Below, piece by piece: positions 1-7,893 of a stretch of DNA of 15,652 nucleotides; within the stretch, counting starts at the first letter, position 1, and every line of letters starts with the position of its first letter. Location: assembly GCA_016763955.1 (NCBI GenBank), contig JAESSU010000087.1, positions 1 through 15,652 of the forward strand, in the 5' to 3' direction. The notes under the pieces are model-generated. The model did not search any database. It had not been told where the DNA came from and was given only the letters and a program-made list of their open reading frames with translations. Position numbers and translations under genes: made by a program. The DNA is from Phycisphaeraceae bacterium (GTDB lineage: Bacteria > Planctomycetota > Phycisphaerae > Phycisphaerales > Phycisphaeraceae).

Positions 1-74
1 TCCTGTGCGTTGGTGATTGAAGCCAGTAACAATACTGCTGATGTTGTGATGATTGTTTTAGATAAACGATGCAT
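1..74 (-). CDS. Secreted protein, N-terminal fragment (cut by window edge)
   Basis: Reading the minus strand from an ATG at 74 gives 24 complete codons before the window ends, with no stop. The peptide begins MHRLSKTIITTSAVLLLA and continues SITNAQ: a short basic start, a hydrophobic core and a small-residue cleavage site (TNA before Q). This is a classical Sec signal peptide, so the product is probably exported. The bases just upstream of the ATG, read on the minus strand, contain AAGGGG about nine bases away, a usable ribosome binding site. It lies downstream of a strong terminator at 191-226, so it should have its own promoter, which I could not place. The mature protein lies outside the window and its function is unknown. 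Confidence 0.6.
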   Translation of the reverse strand, partial: MHRLSKTIITTSAVLLLASITNAQ

Positions 75-188
75 GGAGATGGCCCCTTAATTGGAGAAAA
101 AATACAATGTGAAGCAATTGTCTTGTTTTATTATCGTAGCGAATGCACAGGTGATTGCCATCTTCATTACCTGTTAGCGGAGAGATGT

Positions 189-226
189 TAATAAAAAACG
201 GTATCTCAGCGAACTGAGATACCGTT
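189..226 (-). terminator. Rho-independent terminator after the small secreted protein gene
   Basis: A perfect 13-bp inverted repeat (197-209 with 214-226) closes on a four-base loop that reads TTCG on the minus strand. It is followed on that strand by a T-rich run (TTTTTTATT). It sits 60 bases after the stop of the gene at 286-861 and matches the standard intrinsic terminator for minus-strand transcription. It also insulates the next gene, which starts at 74. Confidence 0.85.
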
Positions 227-285
227 ATAAAATGGCTTGTTTTAAGCTTGCCGTGTGATGTCCGGCGGGCCATAGATTGCGAATA

Positions 286-861
286 TTATTTCACGGGTGG
301 AGTTTGGTCTTCTTGTTTGCAGAATTTAACCCATGCAGTGATTTTCAAAGCAACGCCGCCTTTGACCGCCACGGTTTGAGATGCCGGTTTGTTATGCCAG
401 ACTAGAACCGCGCCTTTGCCTAAGTGAGCTAGAGATTCGTCGAGGACCTGTTGGCTCTTGGGGAAATGCCAGTTGCCCGTTTTCTCAAAGCCACCGTTTT
501 TAATCTTTGCACCTTCAATTGAAATATCATCAAAGTAGGTCCAGTTTCTTTTGGTCTTATCCCATTGCCCACGTAAAAAAATCACTAAATTGCCATCTTC
601 ACTGGGTGTGACTTGAAGGGTTATCTCTGTCCATTTTTCATCACTCACTGTTAAGTCAGATGTGACGTTTTGTGCTTTTTGTGCTTCATTTTTGATCCAA
701 TTAGGATGTGTGATTTTGTGTTTCTTGTTTTCCGGTTGAACAAAATCGAGCTTCCCAGCATTGGTAACTACATCTATACGAGCGCGGCCTTCGCCAGCAA
801 ATACCGGTGAGACCAAAAAGCCAAGAGCCATCAGACTCGCGAATAGTGATTTGAGTTGCAT
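286..861 (-). CDS. Small secreted protein with carbohydrate-binding (CBM4/9-like) sequence
   Basis: The product is 191 residues from the ATG at 861. That start is chosen because it opens a clear signal peptide (MQLKSLFASLMALGFLVSPVFA, cleavage before GEG) and has GGAG upstream; a longer reading frame to 924 would add codons across a terminator hairpin. The mature part has two beta-rich stretches. Residues ~77-116 (KWTEITLQVTP, then WTYFDDISIEG) resemble the last strands of a galactose-binding-like jelly roll. Residues ~121-180 (NGGFEKTGNW, GKGAVLVW, ALKITAWVKF) resemble the first strands of such a domain. The usual order therefore appears swapped, and the protein ends soon after AWVKF. Binding of sugars in the periplasm or at the surface is an inference; no catalytic motif is visible. 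It has its own terminator. Confidence 0.7.
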   Translation of the reverse strand: MQLKSLFASLMALGFLVSPVFAGEGRARIDVVTNAGKLDFVQPENKKHKITHPNWIKNEAQKAQNVTSDLTVSDEKWTEITLQVTPSEDGNLVIFLRGQWDKTKRNWTYFDDISIEGAKIKNGGFEKTGNWHFPKSQQVLDESLAHLGKGAVLVWHNKPASQTVAVKGGVALKITAWVKFCKQEDQTPPVK

Positions 862-884
862 GGTGTTTCTCCAGTGTGTCAATA

Positions 885-921
885 ATATAAAAAACCCTGT
901 GACATAATCTGCTACAGGGTT
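885..921 (-). terminator. Rho-independent terminator after topA
   Basis: An 8-bp inverted repeat (893-900 with 914-921, AACCCTGT/ACAGGGTT) with a 13-base loop is followed on the minus strand by TTTTTTAT. It lies 90 bases after the topA stop and 32 bases before the next ATG. It therefore most likely ends topA transcription, although it could also act as a leader attenuator for the gene at 286-861. The loop is rather long, so strength is uncertain. Confidence 0.65.
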
Positions 922-1011
922 CATTGTAGTTTAATTGATTGTGATGTTCAATAGATTGAGGATGGAGCAAGGCCTTATTTTAAATGAAAAATAGTGGCAT
1001 CACACTTGTCA

Positions 1012-3601
1012 TCATTCCTGTGAAGCATTCTCGTTGCCATCGGTATCATCTGTTTCAATGATGGGTAAATATTCATCGCCTAGGACAACACCCTTGGTGT
1101 TTTTGATGTCCGGCACAGGGTTTTCTGCGACGTGTTTAGTCCATGCGGCTTCAAGTTCTTTTTGCTTGTCTTCTTCAACTGATTTCCATCCGGTTCTGCC
1201 ACGGCATTTAGGAAACTTAGAACAGCTAAGCCAAAAGCCTCGTTTGGAGTCCCGCATATTTAGGGGTGCTTCACATTTATTACAGGGCAAATCCGTGAGA
1301 AGCGGGGGTGTTTTAGGCAGCTTCACAAAACCCTTTTTAGGGTCAAGGTTCACAATCCCTTTACACTCAGGGTAATCGACACATCCTAAAAATGGGCCAA
1401 ATCGCCCGGTGCGTTTGGTCATGCCTTTATCACAGATCGGGCAGAGAATGTCCGAGAGTTCCGGCTGCATCGGATTGCCTTCACGGTCAATCGGAGCCGC
1501 GAACTTACAGTCTGGATAGTTGGCACAAGAGAGAAAGCGACCATTCTTGCCAAAGCGATAGACGGTATCACCTTCACATGTCGGACACTTATGCGGCGCG
1601 GGTTGCATCTCTGCTTTGGCATGAGTCATCGTCTCATGGGCATTTTCGAGATTGACCTTAAAACGATCATAGAACTGATGAAGCATCGTGATCCAGTCAA
1701 GATGCTCTTCTTCAATTTTGTCCAGTTCACTTTCCATCTCACGGGTGTAGGCAACATCCATGATGCGAGGGAAGCCTTGGATGAGTTTGTCTGTCACCAC
1801 AGCCCCAAGATCGGTTGCCATAAGTCGTCGGTCACGCGGGGCGACCTGTTCGACATACTTGCGATCCTGAACCGTCTGAATGATGGCTGCATAGGTTGAT
1901 GGCCGGCCGATACCTTCTTCTTCGAGTTTTTTCTGAAGGCTAGCTTCAGTGTATCGTGGCGGGGGGCTTGTGAAATGTTGCGTGGGCTGAATCTCAACTG
2001 GGCCAACCTGCTGGTTTTCAGTGAGCGGTGGGAGGATGGCATCTTCACCATTATTTGGGATGCCGGTGGCTTTATAAAAACCATCAAAGACCAGCGTGCG
2101 GCCACTCGCTCGGAAGGTGGCGTTGGGTTTGTCCACTGTGATATTCACCGTGGTCTGATCCCATTGGGCGGGGGTGCATTGACAGGCCATGAAGCGTTCC
2201 CAGATCAACTTGTAGAGTTTGAACTGTTCTTCAGAAAGTTCATTGCGAACTCGCTTGGGTGTGATGTTCACATCAGTAGGACGGATCGCTTCGTGAGCTT
2301 CTTGTGCTGATTTATTAGAACTGGAATAAACTTTAGGTTTATCGGGCAGATAGGCATCACCCCATTCGCTTTGAATGTAGTCTCGAGCCATCGTCACAGC
2401 TTCACCAGAAAGGTGCGTCGAGTCGGTACGCATGTAGGTAATCAGACCTGTCTGGCCTTCACGACCATGAATATCCATACCTTCATAAAGCTGCTGAGCA
2501 ATGCGCATCGTCCGTTGCAGCGGGAAGCCTAGACGGTTGGCACCTGCTTGCTGAAGGGTACTGGTGATAAACGGTGCAGAAGGTTTACGCTGCGTGCGTT
2601 TGGTCTGAATCGAGGTGATGCGATAGTCCGGGGCCTGACTCACATGGCCGACGAAATAGACCTTGTTTTGAGCGGTGCCTTTGGCCTTGGGGAAATGTTG
2701 TTCCTGTGTATCATCGACTTCAAATCCAAGTGCTTTGGCAGCTGTCAAAGCGACTTGTCGATTGTCGGGTTTAAAGGCCTCGCCTTGAAAATCCACAAGT
2801 TCAGCAATCATACACTGAGCATCACTAGCCCATGCGACACGTTCCTTGATGGTGCGTGATTTTTCTTCAGGCGCATCAGCAAGCCATGCCTTATATTGTG
2901 TGGCAAGCTCTGTGGCCTTGCCTGCTTCAACGCTAAAGAGTCCACCAATACGCCAGTATTCATCAGGAATAAATGCGTCAATCTCACGTTCACGTTCCAC
3001 GACCACTCGCACAGCTACGGATTGGACGCGGCCAGCACTTAAGCCTCCTGCGACTTTTTTCCAAAGCAGTGGTGAAACTTGATAACCGACAATGCGGTCG
3101 AGAATGCGGCGGGCCTGCTGGGCATTAACACGGTTCTCGTCAATATTGCGGGGCTTGGAAAAGGCATTTTCAATCTCAGTTTTTGTAATGGCGTTAAACA
3201 CCACACGTTTCGCTTCGTTTGAGGGGATACCCAATGACTGGGCTAAATGCCACGCAATGGCTTCTCCCTCACGGTCGAGGTCGGTCGCGAACCACACATC
3301 ACAGGCGTTCTTAGCAGCCTTCTTTAAGTCCGCGACGGTCTTCTTTTTCGTCGGCAAAATCTCATACGTCGGTTTGAAGTCATTCTCCAAATCGACACCC
3401 GGCACCGGTTGCTTCTCACCCTTAGGTGACCGACTTGGTAGATCACGCACATGACCGACACTGGCCATGACCACATAATCCGAGCCGAGATATTGTTAAT
3501 CGTCTAGCCTTGGTCGGGCTTTCCACAATCACAAGATGTTTGCCAGTTGCGTCGACAGCCTTGGCTGCGGGTTTCTTTTTGGTAGTCGTCTTTTTTGCCA
3601 T
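1012..3601 (-). CDS. topA: DNA topoisomerase I, with a frame break near the N-terminus
   Basis: Type IA topoisomerase that relaxes negatively supercoiled DNA through a tyrosine-linked single-strand break. The ATG at 3601 starts MAKKTTTKKK and reaches the first Toprim strand LVIVESPTKAR (residues 21-33), which carries the catalytic Glu and Lys. The frame is then lost: the rest reads in another frame from 3495 (YLGSDYVV) to the stop at 1012. With the break corrected the protein is about 863 residues. Visible motifs are DLDREGE (~108-114, Toprim metal site), the active-site tyrosine in LITYMRTDS (~390), GRPSTYAAII, and three C-terminal four-cysteine zinc ribbons (CPTC, CPIC and CNKC starts). If the frame break is real, initiation at GTG 3474 would yield a protein lacking the catalytic Glu/Lys. 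It is preceded by miaA on the same strand; the 276-base gap between them shows no convincing promoter. Confidence 0.93.
3490..3505 (-). other. Frameshift site inside topA
   Basis: On the minus strand the start-codon frame reads K-A-R up to 3503 and then runs on to a TGA at 3443-3445. The main topA frame is open only from 3495, being closed upstream by a TAA at 3496-3498. Type IA enzymes have KA(K/R)TINxYLGSDY here. Recovering that needs two extra bases, one near 3502-3503 (AGACG to AGAACG) and one near 3493-3494 (AACAATAT to AACAAATAT). Both fall in short A runs, as expected for a sequencing or assembly undercount. A single +1 ribosomal shift would also rejoin the frames but would lose a residue and the conserved T-I-N. 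Confidence 0.8.
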
Positions 3602-3877
3602 AAAATTACTTAATAAATCTTTTATCAGTCGTCATGTTACAGGGTGCCTAAACAGGAACAAAACTTGATCAACTGCTTACTATCCATATAAAGGACGAAT
3701 TTTCACTATTTTCTTATCAATACAAAATCGGGCGATAACTTGAACAGGGTTTTTCTGTTTTGTCAAGTACAAACTTATAATAGAGAGCAAAATAAAGCGT
3801 TAGCAAAGTTCATGTTTCGCAATTTGGGATTAAAATTTAGGGCTGAGACATTCTTTATAAAATGGCACGATTTTAAA

Positions 3878-4861
3878 CTAAATCTCGGAATTTTCAGACA
3901 CCACAGCAGAATTTTCAATGGTTTTAATGACCGCCCCAGCGAGTTGCTGAGCATCACCGTGGTCGGCATCAAACCAATGGACCCCCATATAACGTTTAAG
4001 CCAGGTGCGTTGGGCTTTGGCAAAACGTCTTGTGAGGATTTTGGTCTTTTCCTGTGCTTCATCTAATGTGTAAGTCCCCGCAAAATGTGCCAAAACTTGC
4101 TTGTATCCTAGTGCTTCGCGAGCCTGCATTCCCAGGAGCCCCGCATCTTCTAGACGGCGGGTCTCATCTGGTAGAGACTCCGTATCATCATTGGGATGGA
4201 ACATAAATTTAACACGTTTATTGATCCGTTTATTAATATTGGGCACTTCCCATTTCAAGCCGATGAGAATCGGATTGTTTAGGTAGCTGGTCTGGCCGGG
4301 GACGGTGCTCCATTGATCTTGTAATTGCGTAATGGTCTTGCCAGTGGTGTGGAAGACCTCTAACGCGCGGATGAGCCGCTTTTTGTCGTTGGGATGAATG
4401 CGTTGTGCTGCTTCTGGATCGATCTCGATGAGTTGGCGGTGCAATTCCGTATTGGAAGTGTCCGAGAGCTTCTGGCGTAATTGGGGGTCTGCTGCGGGGC
4501 CTTCAAATAGACCTTCGAGCAGAGCTTTGAGATAAAGGTTGGTTCCACCCACAACGATGGGGTGAATTTTATCTTGTAACAGTTGCTTCATTAATGGATT
4601 GGCAAGATTAAGCCAATCATTGACGCTAAAGCTTTGCGTCGGTTCAACAATATTGACCAGATGATGTTTTGCCCGTTCTAGGTGTTGGGGGTCTGGCTTG
4701 GCGGTGCCAGCATCCATGTGCCGGTAAACTTGCATGGAGTCTGCGCCAAGAATCTGGCCGTTGAAGTGTTCAGCTAGGCGAACGGCCAATTCACTTTTTC
4801 CCCCAGCCGTCGGGCCGAGGATGACAATTGGACGGATCGGATGGTTTTGATCATTTTGCAT
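3878..4861 (-). CDS. miaA: tRNA dimethylallyltransferase
   Basis: MiaA transfers a dimethylallyl group to N6 of A37 in tRNAs that read codons beginning with U, in the cytoplasm. From the ATG at 4861 the protein is 327 residues. It has the P-loop GPTAGGKS (16-23), GADSMQVYR (metal and nucleotide site, Asp41), VVGGTNLYLKALL, RLIRALEV, AREALGYKQ and the C-terminal RRFAKAQRTWLKRY tRNA-binding stretch. The frame stays open to another ATG at 4936. I prefer 4861 because the extra 25 residues do not look like MiaA and would leave almost no leader after the candidate promoter at 4949-4977. No start has a good ribosome binding site, and an ATG at 4885 is a further option. It lies upstream of topA on the same strand. 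Confidence 0.95.
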   Translation of the reverse strand: MQNDQNHPIRPIVILGPTAGGKSELAVRLAEHFNGQILGADSMQVYRHMDAGTAKPDPQHLERAKHHLVNIVEPTQSFSVNDWLNLANPLMKQLLQDKIHPIVVGGTNLYLKALLEGLFEGPAADPQLRQKLSDTSNTELHRQLIEIDPEAAQRIHPNDKKRLIRALEVFHTTGKTITQLQDQWSTVPGQTSYLNNPILIGLKWEVPNINKRINKRVKFMFHPNDDTESLPDETRRLEDAGLLGMQAREALGYKQVLAHFAGTYTLDEAQEKTKILTRRFAKAQRTWLKRYMGVHWFDADHGDAQQLAGAVIKTIENSAVVSENSEI

Positions 4862-4948
4862 GGCAGGGATTGTAGCGAATCGCATGAATGACGTATGACG
4901 CGATCCGACAAACTCAGCACAAAGTTTATCACCCATGGCTTACGTATC

Positions 4949-4977
4949 AGTTAATGAAAGCTCAAAGCGGTCGTCAA
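4949..4977 (-). promoter_or_regulatory. Candidate miaA promoter
   Basis: On the minus strand a -35 box TTGACG (4972-4977) is followed, after 17 bases, by a weak -10 box TTAACT (4949-4954). Transcription would start near 4942, just before the ATG at 4936, which favours a downstream miaA start. The -10 match is poor, so this is tentative. Confidence 0.3.
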
Positions 4978-5025
4978 ATTAGCCTGCCGAATCTGTTACT
5001 TAAAGGTGTGATGTTTGAATATTGA

Positions 5026-6027
5026 TCATGCTTGATACGGGAGGGGTTCACACAGGGCTTTGAAATTTTCGATAGGTGTTTTGGCTGGGATTTCACAACC
5101 GGCGTTCACCAGATAGGGGTTGCCCACGGTTTGATAGGTTTCACGGATTGAATCGCGAATCGTCTTAGGTGTGCCTCGCAGTACGCCACTTACGGGGTCA
5201 ATATTACCTGCTAAGACGACCTGTGATCCGACTTGCCGACGGACTGTAGCCATATCGACCATGTGATCCACATCTAAAATATCAACGCCCAAATCAGCGA
5301 TGCCAGGTAATAGATGTGTCATGTTGCCACAGATATGTAAGCGTGCAGTTGCTCCCATGGATTGAATTGCTTTAGTCAAGATTTTTTCTCTAGGTTGAAT
5401 CAGTCTTTCATAAATATCGGGTGAAACTTGGCTAGCCACCGCATCACCAATCCCAATGGTATCCGCCCCCGCATCGACTTGGGCTTGAGCAAATTCGATG
5501 GCTACTTCGAGACAACGTTCCATTAACGCACAGGCATAGACTTCATCATCGATCAAATCCATCATGAACCCTGTCATGTTGCGTAAGTCCGCTGCTTCTG
5601 CTGCGGCCCCTTCAACCCATCCTAATATCGGATACGTGTTGCCTTGCAATTGCTTGTACAAACGCAATGCCATCAGACGGTCAACCATACGCTCAGATGT
5701 CTGGGGATTAGGCTTTAGCAATTGTGATAAGTCACTGTTTTCTTCCAAGGGATGCGTACTATGCGGCGGCCCATCGTCTATATATTTAATCTGTGATCCA
5801 AACGCATGTGTTTCACAGTACGCATCGGACATGGTACTAAGTTGGTCCACGCCAAAATCTCGAACACACGCTAGGTTTGCTTCAACACGCGCGCGATAAT
5901 CTGAAGCAAAATCAGCATAGTTTGAGCCATCGTATTCCGCAGCAAACTGCATTAGAATTGGGATACGCGGTAGATAGTCTACGGGCTTGCCTTTAAGCAC
6001 CGCAGCGTAGCGTTGGTAGGGTGTCAT
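5026..6027 (-). CDS. UROD-superfamily protein, MtaA/methyltransferase-like
   Basis: A 333-residue protein of the uroporphyrinogen decarboxylase superfamily. It starts MTPYQRYAAVLKGKPVDYLP, the usual opening of these barrels. It carries HICGN (His231, Cys233) and AGCEIPAKTP (Cys311), the His-Cys-Cys set that binds zinc in MtaA/MtbA-type corrinoid:thiol methyltransferases and is not the substrate site of HemE. I therefore call it methyltransferase-like rather than a haem enzyme. It may move a methyl group between a corrinoid or thiol and a substrate; the substrate is unknown and no corrinoid protein is encoded here. An AAGAGG ribosome binding site precedes the ATG. The gene starts 18 bases after the PhyH gene stop, so the two are almost certainly co-transcribed. 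No terminator is obvious in the 90 bases before the candidate miaA start region. Confidence 0.85.
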   Translation of the reverse strand: MTPYQRYAAVLKGKPVDYLPRIPILMQFAAEYDGSNYADFASDYRARVEANLACVRDFGVDQLSTMSDAYCETHAFGSQIKYIDDGPPHSTHPLEENSDLSQLLKPNPQTSERMVDRLMALRLYKQLQGNTYPILGWVEGAAAEAADLRNMTGFMMDLIDDEVYACALMERCLEVAIEFAQAQVDAGADTIGIGDAVASQVSPDIYERLIQPREKILTKAIQSMGATARLHICGNMTHLLPGIADLGVDILDVDHMVDMATVRRQVGSQVVLAGNIDPVSGVLRGTPKTIRDSIRETYQTVGNPYLVNAGCEIPAKTPIENFKALCEPLPYQA

Positions 6028-6045
6028 GATTGTGTAGCCTCTTTT

Positions 6046-6867
6046 TTACAGTTCAAAAAGGATTGGATTTTTAGGGTCATCTAACACGCGTCCGACATGT
6101 GTGCCCGGGCTCCATGCTGCCCAGTCATTGCGTTGATTTGGTGTTTTGGGTTCTAGCGTCATGTCTTTGTCTATGTAGATTACGGTAAATACTTTGCGAG
6201 AATTTTTAGTGGTGTTAGGGCCAGCCCGGTGTAGTGTCCAGCCGTAATGAAAGGAAACTTCTCCCAGGTCATAGGGCTCATATACTTCACTTAGGCCTTC
6301 TTGTTTGACAGCTTTTTCAATCAGCCGTTCGGATTCATCACTGATGGCCATTTCGCGACCAATCTGTTTGAGATGGGAACCTGCTGCGAATCTTAAAGGT
6401 CCCATTTCAATGGGCGTTTCCTGTAACGGGATCCAAAGGGTCAGACATTTTGATGAACCTAATGGCCAATACTGTTGATCAACATGCCAAGGCGTAAACC
6501 CACCACTTGGTTCTTTGTACAGTGCTTGATCGTGCCACATTCGCACGCCATCGACACCTAATAATTGAGTTGCCACTTGAGCTGCGTGGCGGGAAAATGC
6601 AAAAGCTTTGGCTTGCTCATCTTCCTCCCAGAGATTCCCTACTTGAATGAAGGCTTTGCCATAAGTATCAAGGCTTTCCAATGGAATGTTTTTATTAGGG
6701 TTGTGCTTTAATGTCAGATCGGTGAGTATGGGTGAATAGTGTTCTAATGTTTTTGCGTCATAAAAGTTCTTGAGTTTAATAAAACCATCTTGTCTAAATT
6801 GGTTGATATTTTCATCAGTCAATTCATAGCGGCTATCCAGATCGATGCTTTGGGCTGTCGTGTTCAT
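6046..6867 (-). CDS. Phytanoyl-CoA dioxygenase (PhyH) family oxygenase
   Basis: A 273-residue non-haem Fe(II)/2-oxoglutarate oxygenase. The iron triad is visible as His128 and Asp130 in TPWHVDQQYWPL and His213 in WTLHRAGPNTT, with Arg224 (NSRKVFTVIYI) placed to hold 2-oxoglutarate. ALYKEPSG and MGPLRFAAGSH are further family signatures. Members hydroxylate varied small substrates, including phytanoyl-CoA, ectoine and secondary metabolites; the substrate here cannot be read from sequence. Length is typical, and AGAGAG precedes the ATG at 6867. It is the first gene of the operon with the UROD-like gene and is divergent from the AraC-family regulator, which probably controls it. No signal peptide is seen, so it acts in the cytoplasm. 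Confidence 0.9.
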   Translation of the reverse strand: MNTTAQSIDLDSRYELTDENINQFRQDGFIKLKNFYDAKTLEHYSPILTDLTLKHNPNKNIPLESLDTYGKAFIQVGNLWEEDEQAKAFAFSRHAAQVATQLLGVDGVRMWHDQALYKEPSGGFTPWHVDQQYWPLGSSKCLTLWIPLQETPIEMGPLRFAAGSHLKQIGREMAISDESERLIEKAVKQEGLSEVYEPYDLGEVSFHYGWTLHRAGPNTTKNSRKVFTVIYIDKDMTLEPKTPNQRNDWAAWSPGTHVGRVLDDPKNPILFEL

Positions 6868-6899
6868 GGCGGTTACTCTCTAATGAGTATGAGGTTTGC

Positions 6900-6929
6900 G
6901 ATATAAAAATAATATTGTGTATTGCTCAA
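6900..6929 (-). promoter_or_regulatory. Candidate promoter of the PhyH-UROD operon
   Basis: Minus-strand boxes TTGAGC (6924-6929) and TATATC (6900-6905), each 4 of 6 to consensus, are separated by 18 bases. Transcription would start near 6893, giving a leader of about 25 bases that includes the AGAGAG ribosome binding site. Weak boxes suit a promoter that needs an activator; the inverted repeats begin about 20 bases upstream of the -35 box. Confidence 0.4.
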
Positions 6930-6947
6930 TGGGGCTACGTTTTTTGG

Positions 6948-7001
6948 TGCAAATAATGGTACAATCCTTGCATATTGACCATTTTATATATTTTATTTGC
7001 A
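6948..7001. promoter_or_regulatory. Nested inverted repeats, probable AraC-regulator operator
   Basis: Two inverted repeats occupy the AT-rich gap between the divergent genes. The outer pair is TGCAAATA (6948-6955) and TATTTGCA (6994-7001). The inner pair is AATGGTACAAT (6955-6965) and ATTGACCATT (6974-6983), complementary apart from one bulged A. The set lies upstream of the operon's -35 box, where an activator would bind, and its right arm overlaps the candidate -10 of the regulator gene, where binding would repress. Being the binding site of the adjacent AraC-family protein is inference from position. Confidence 0.45.
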
Positions 7002-7003
7002 AT
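6975..7003 (+). promoter_or_regulatory. Candidate promoter of the AraC-family regulator gene
   Basis: Plus-strand boxes TTGACC (6975-6980, 5 of 6) and TGCAAT (6998-7003, 4 of 6) are spaced by 17 bases, with a predicted start near 7010 and a leader of about 22 bases. Both boxes overlap arms of the nested inverted repeats, consistent with autoregulation. Confidence 0.35.
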
Positions 7004-7032
7004 ATTATCGTTATTCATTGAGATAATAGCCC

Positions 7033-7887
7033 ATGCTTCCGATTGTTGAACCTATTGCGCAAGATGATCGACACGCTTTTCGCTATCGATGGTCTGGTGC
7101 TACTAATTTCTCATTTAATTGGCACATCCATCCAGAGTTGGAATTAACGTGGATTGCCTCTGGTTATGGGCATCGTTATGTCGGTGATCATGTTGAGGCA
7201 TTTCATGAAGGTGACTTGGTATTGCTCGGATCAGCTTTGCCTCATACCTGGCATTCGCCAGTAGAAGAAGAGAAGTGTGCGTCAGTGGTGATACAGTTTT
7301 TACCAGAGTTTTTAGGACAGCCGTTTTACGCCTTGCCGGAGATGATGCGCGTCAAACGATTACTCAAAAGGGCAGACAAAGGAATTGTGTTTACTGGCCC
7401 CGCTTCATGTGAAGCGGGTGTGCAAATGGTGGCGATGAATGCCATGTCGCCTATCGAACGACTCAGTGCATTCCTGCTGATTCTAGATCGACTTGCAGGC
7501 AGCCACGGGACTCGGACGTTGGCATCACCTACATATGCAGGTGTTGTGCGTGATCAGGATCGTCAGCGAATGGATCGCTTGCATGCCTTTTTACATCAAC
7601 ACTATGACCAGGCCATCAGTCTCGCTGATGCTGCGAAAATCGCAAAGATGAATGTCACTGCGTTTGCCCGTTACTTTCGGCAGATGACGGGCCAAAGCTT
7701 CGTGGCATACTTACAACAGATGCGAGTTGGTCATGTTTGCCGACAGCTTATTGAAAGTGATACTGCGATTACTGATATTTGTTTTGCCAATGGCTTTGGC
7801 ACACTCTCAAATTTCAATCGCATCTTTGCAAGGCTCAAGGGCTGCACACCCAGAGAATATCGTCAGCAATACACCGGTGAGCATTGA
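7033..7887 (+). CDS. AraC-family transcriptional regulator with cupin sensor domain
   Basis: A 284-residue regulator and the only plus-strand gene. Residues 1-95 form a cupin-like ligand domain (NWHIHPELELTWIASG, then EGDLVLLGSALPHTWHS). Residues ~178-280 hold the double helix-turn-helix of the AraC/XylS family, including ISLADAAKIAKMNVTAFARYF and the second-helix signature CFANGFGTLSNFNRIFARLKG, followed by CTPREYR. It is divergent from the PhyH-UROD operon with nested inverted repeats between them, so it most likely activates that operon in response to a sugar or related small molecule. The ATG at 7033 has only a weak GAGA site upstream. Its stop lies 6 bases from the stop of the convergent hydrolase gene. 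The ligand is unknown. Confidence 0.92.
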   Translation: MLPIVEPIAQDDRHAFRYRWSGATNFSFNWHIHPELELTWIASGYGHRYVGDHVEAFHEGDLVLLGSALPHTWHSPVEEEKCASVVIQFLPEFLGQPFYALPEMMRVKRLLKRADKGIVFTGPASCEAGVQMVAMNAMSPIERLSAFLLILDRLAGSHGTRTLASPTYAGVVRDQDRQRMDRLHAFLHQHYDQAISLADAAKIAKMNVTAFARYFRQMTGQSFVAYLQQMRVGHVCRQLIESDTAITDICFANGFGTLSNFNRIFARLKGCTPREYRQQYTGEH

Positions 7888-7893
7888 GTCTCT

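Noticed and set aside
58..273. A 71-codon minus-strand frame
   Set aside because: It runs through the terminator hairpin at 191-226 and overlaps, in another frame, the better-supported signal-peptide start at 74.
701..970. An 89-codon minus-strand frame
   Set aside because: It overlaps the secreted protein gene at 286-861 in another frame, crosses the terminator at 885-921, and has no domain-like sequence.
1034..3454. Several plus-strand open frames of 60-120 codons across the topA region
   Set aside because: They lie antisense to strongly conserved topA codons, have no signal peptide, domain or convincing start site, and are explained by the codon use of topA.
3741..3769. Inverted repeat CTTGA/TCAAG with an inner ACAG/CTGT pair as miaA terminator, or its TTGACA as a topA promoter
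   Set aside because: The stem is interrupted by a four-base bulge with no T tract after it, and no acceptable -10 box lies 16-18 bases from the TTGACA.
5026..6027. Calling the gene hemE (uroporphyrinogen decarboxylase of haem synthesis)
   Set aside because: The His-Cys-Cys zinc set belongs to the methyltransferase branch, and the neighbours are catabolic and regulatory rather than haem genes.
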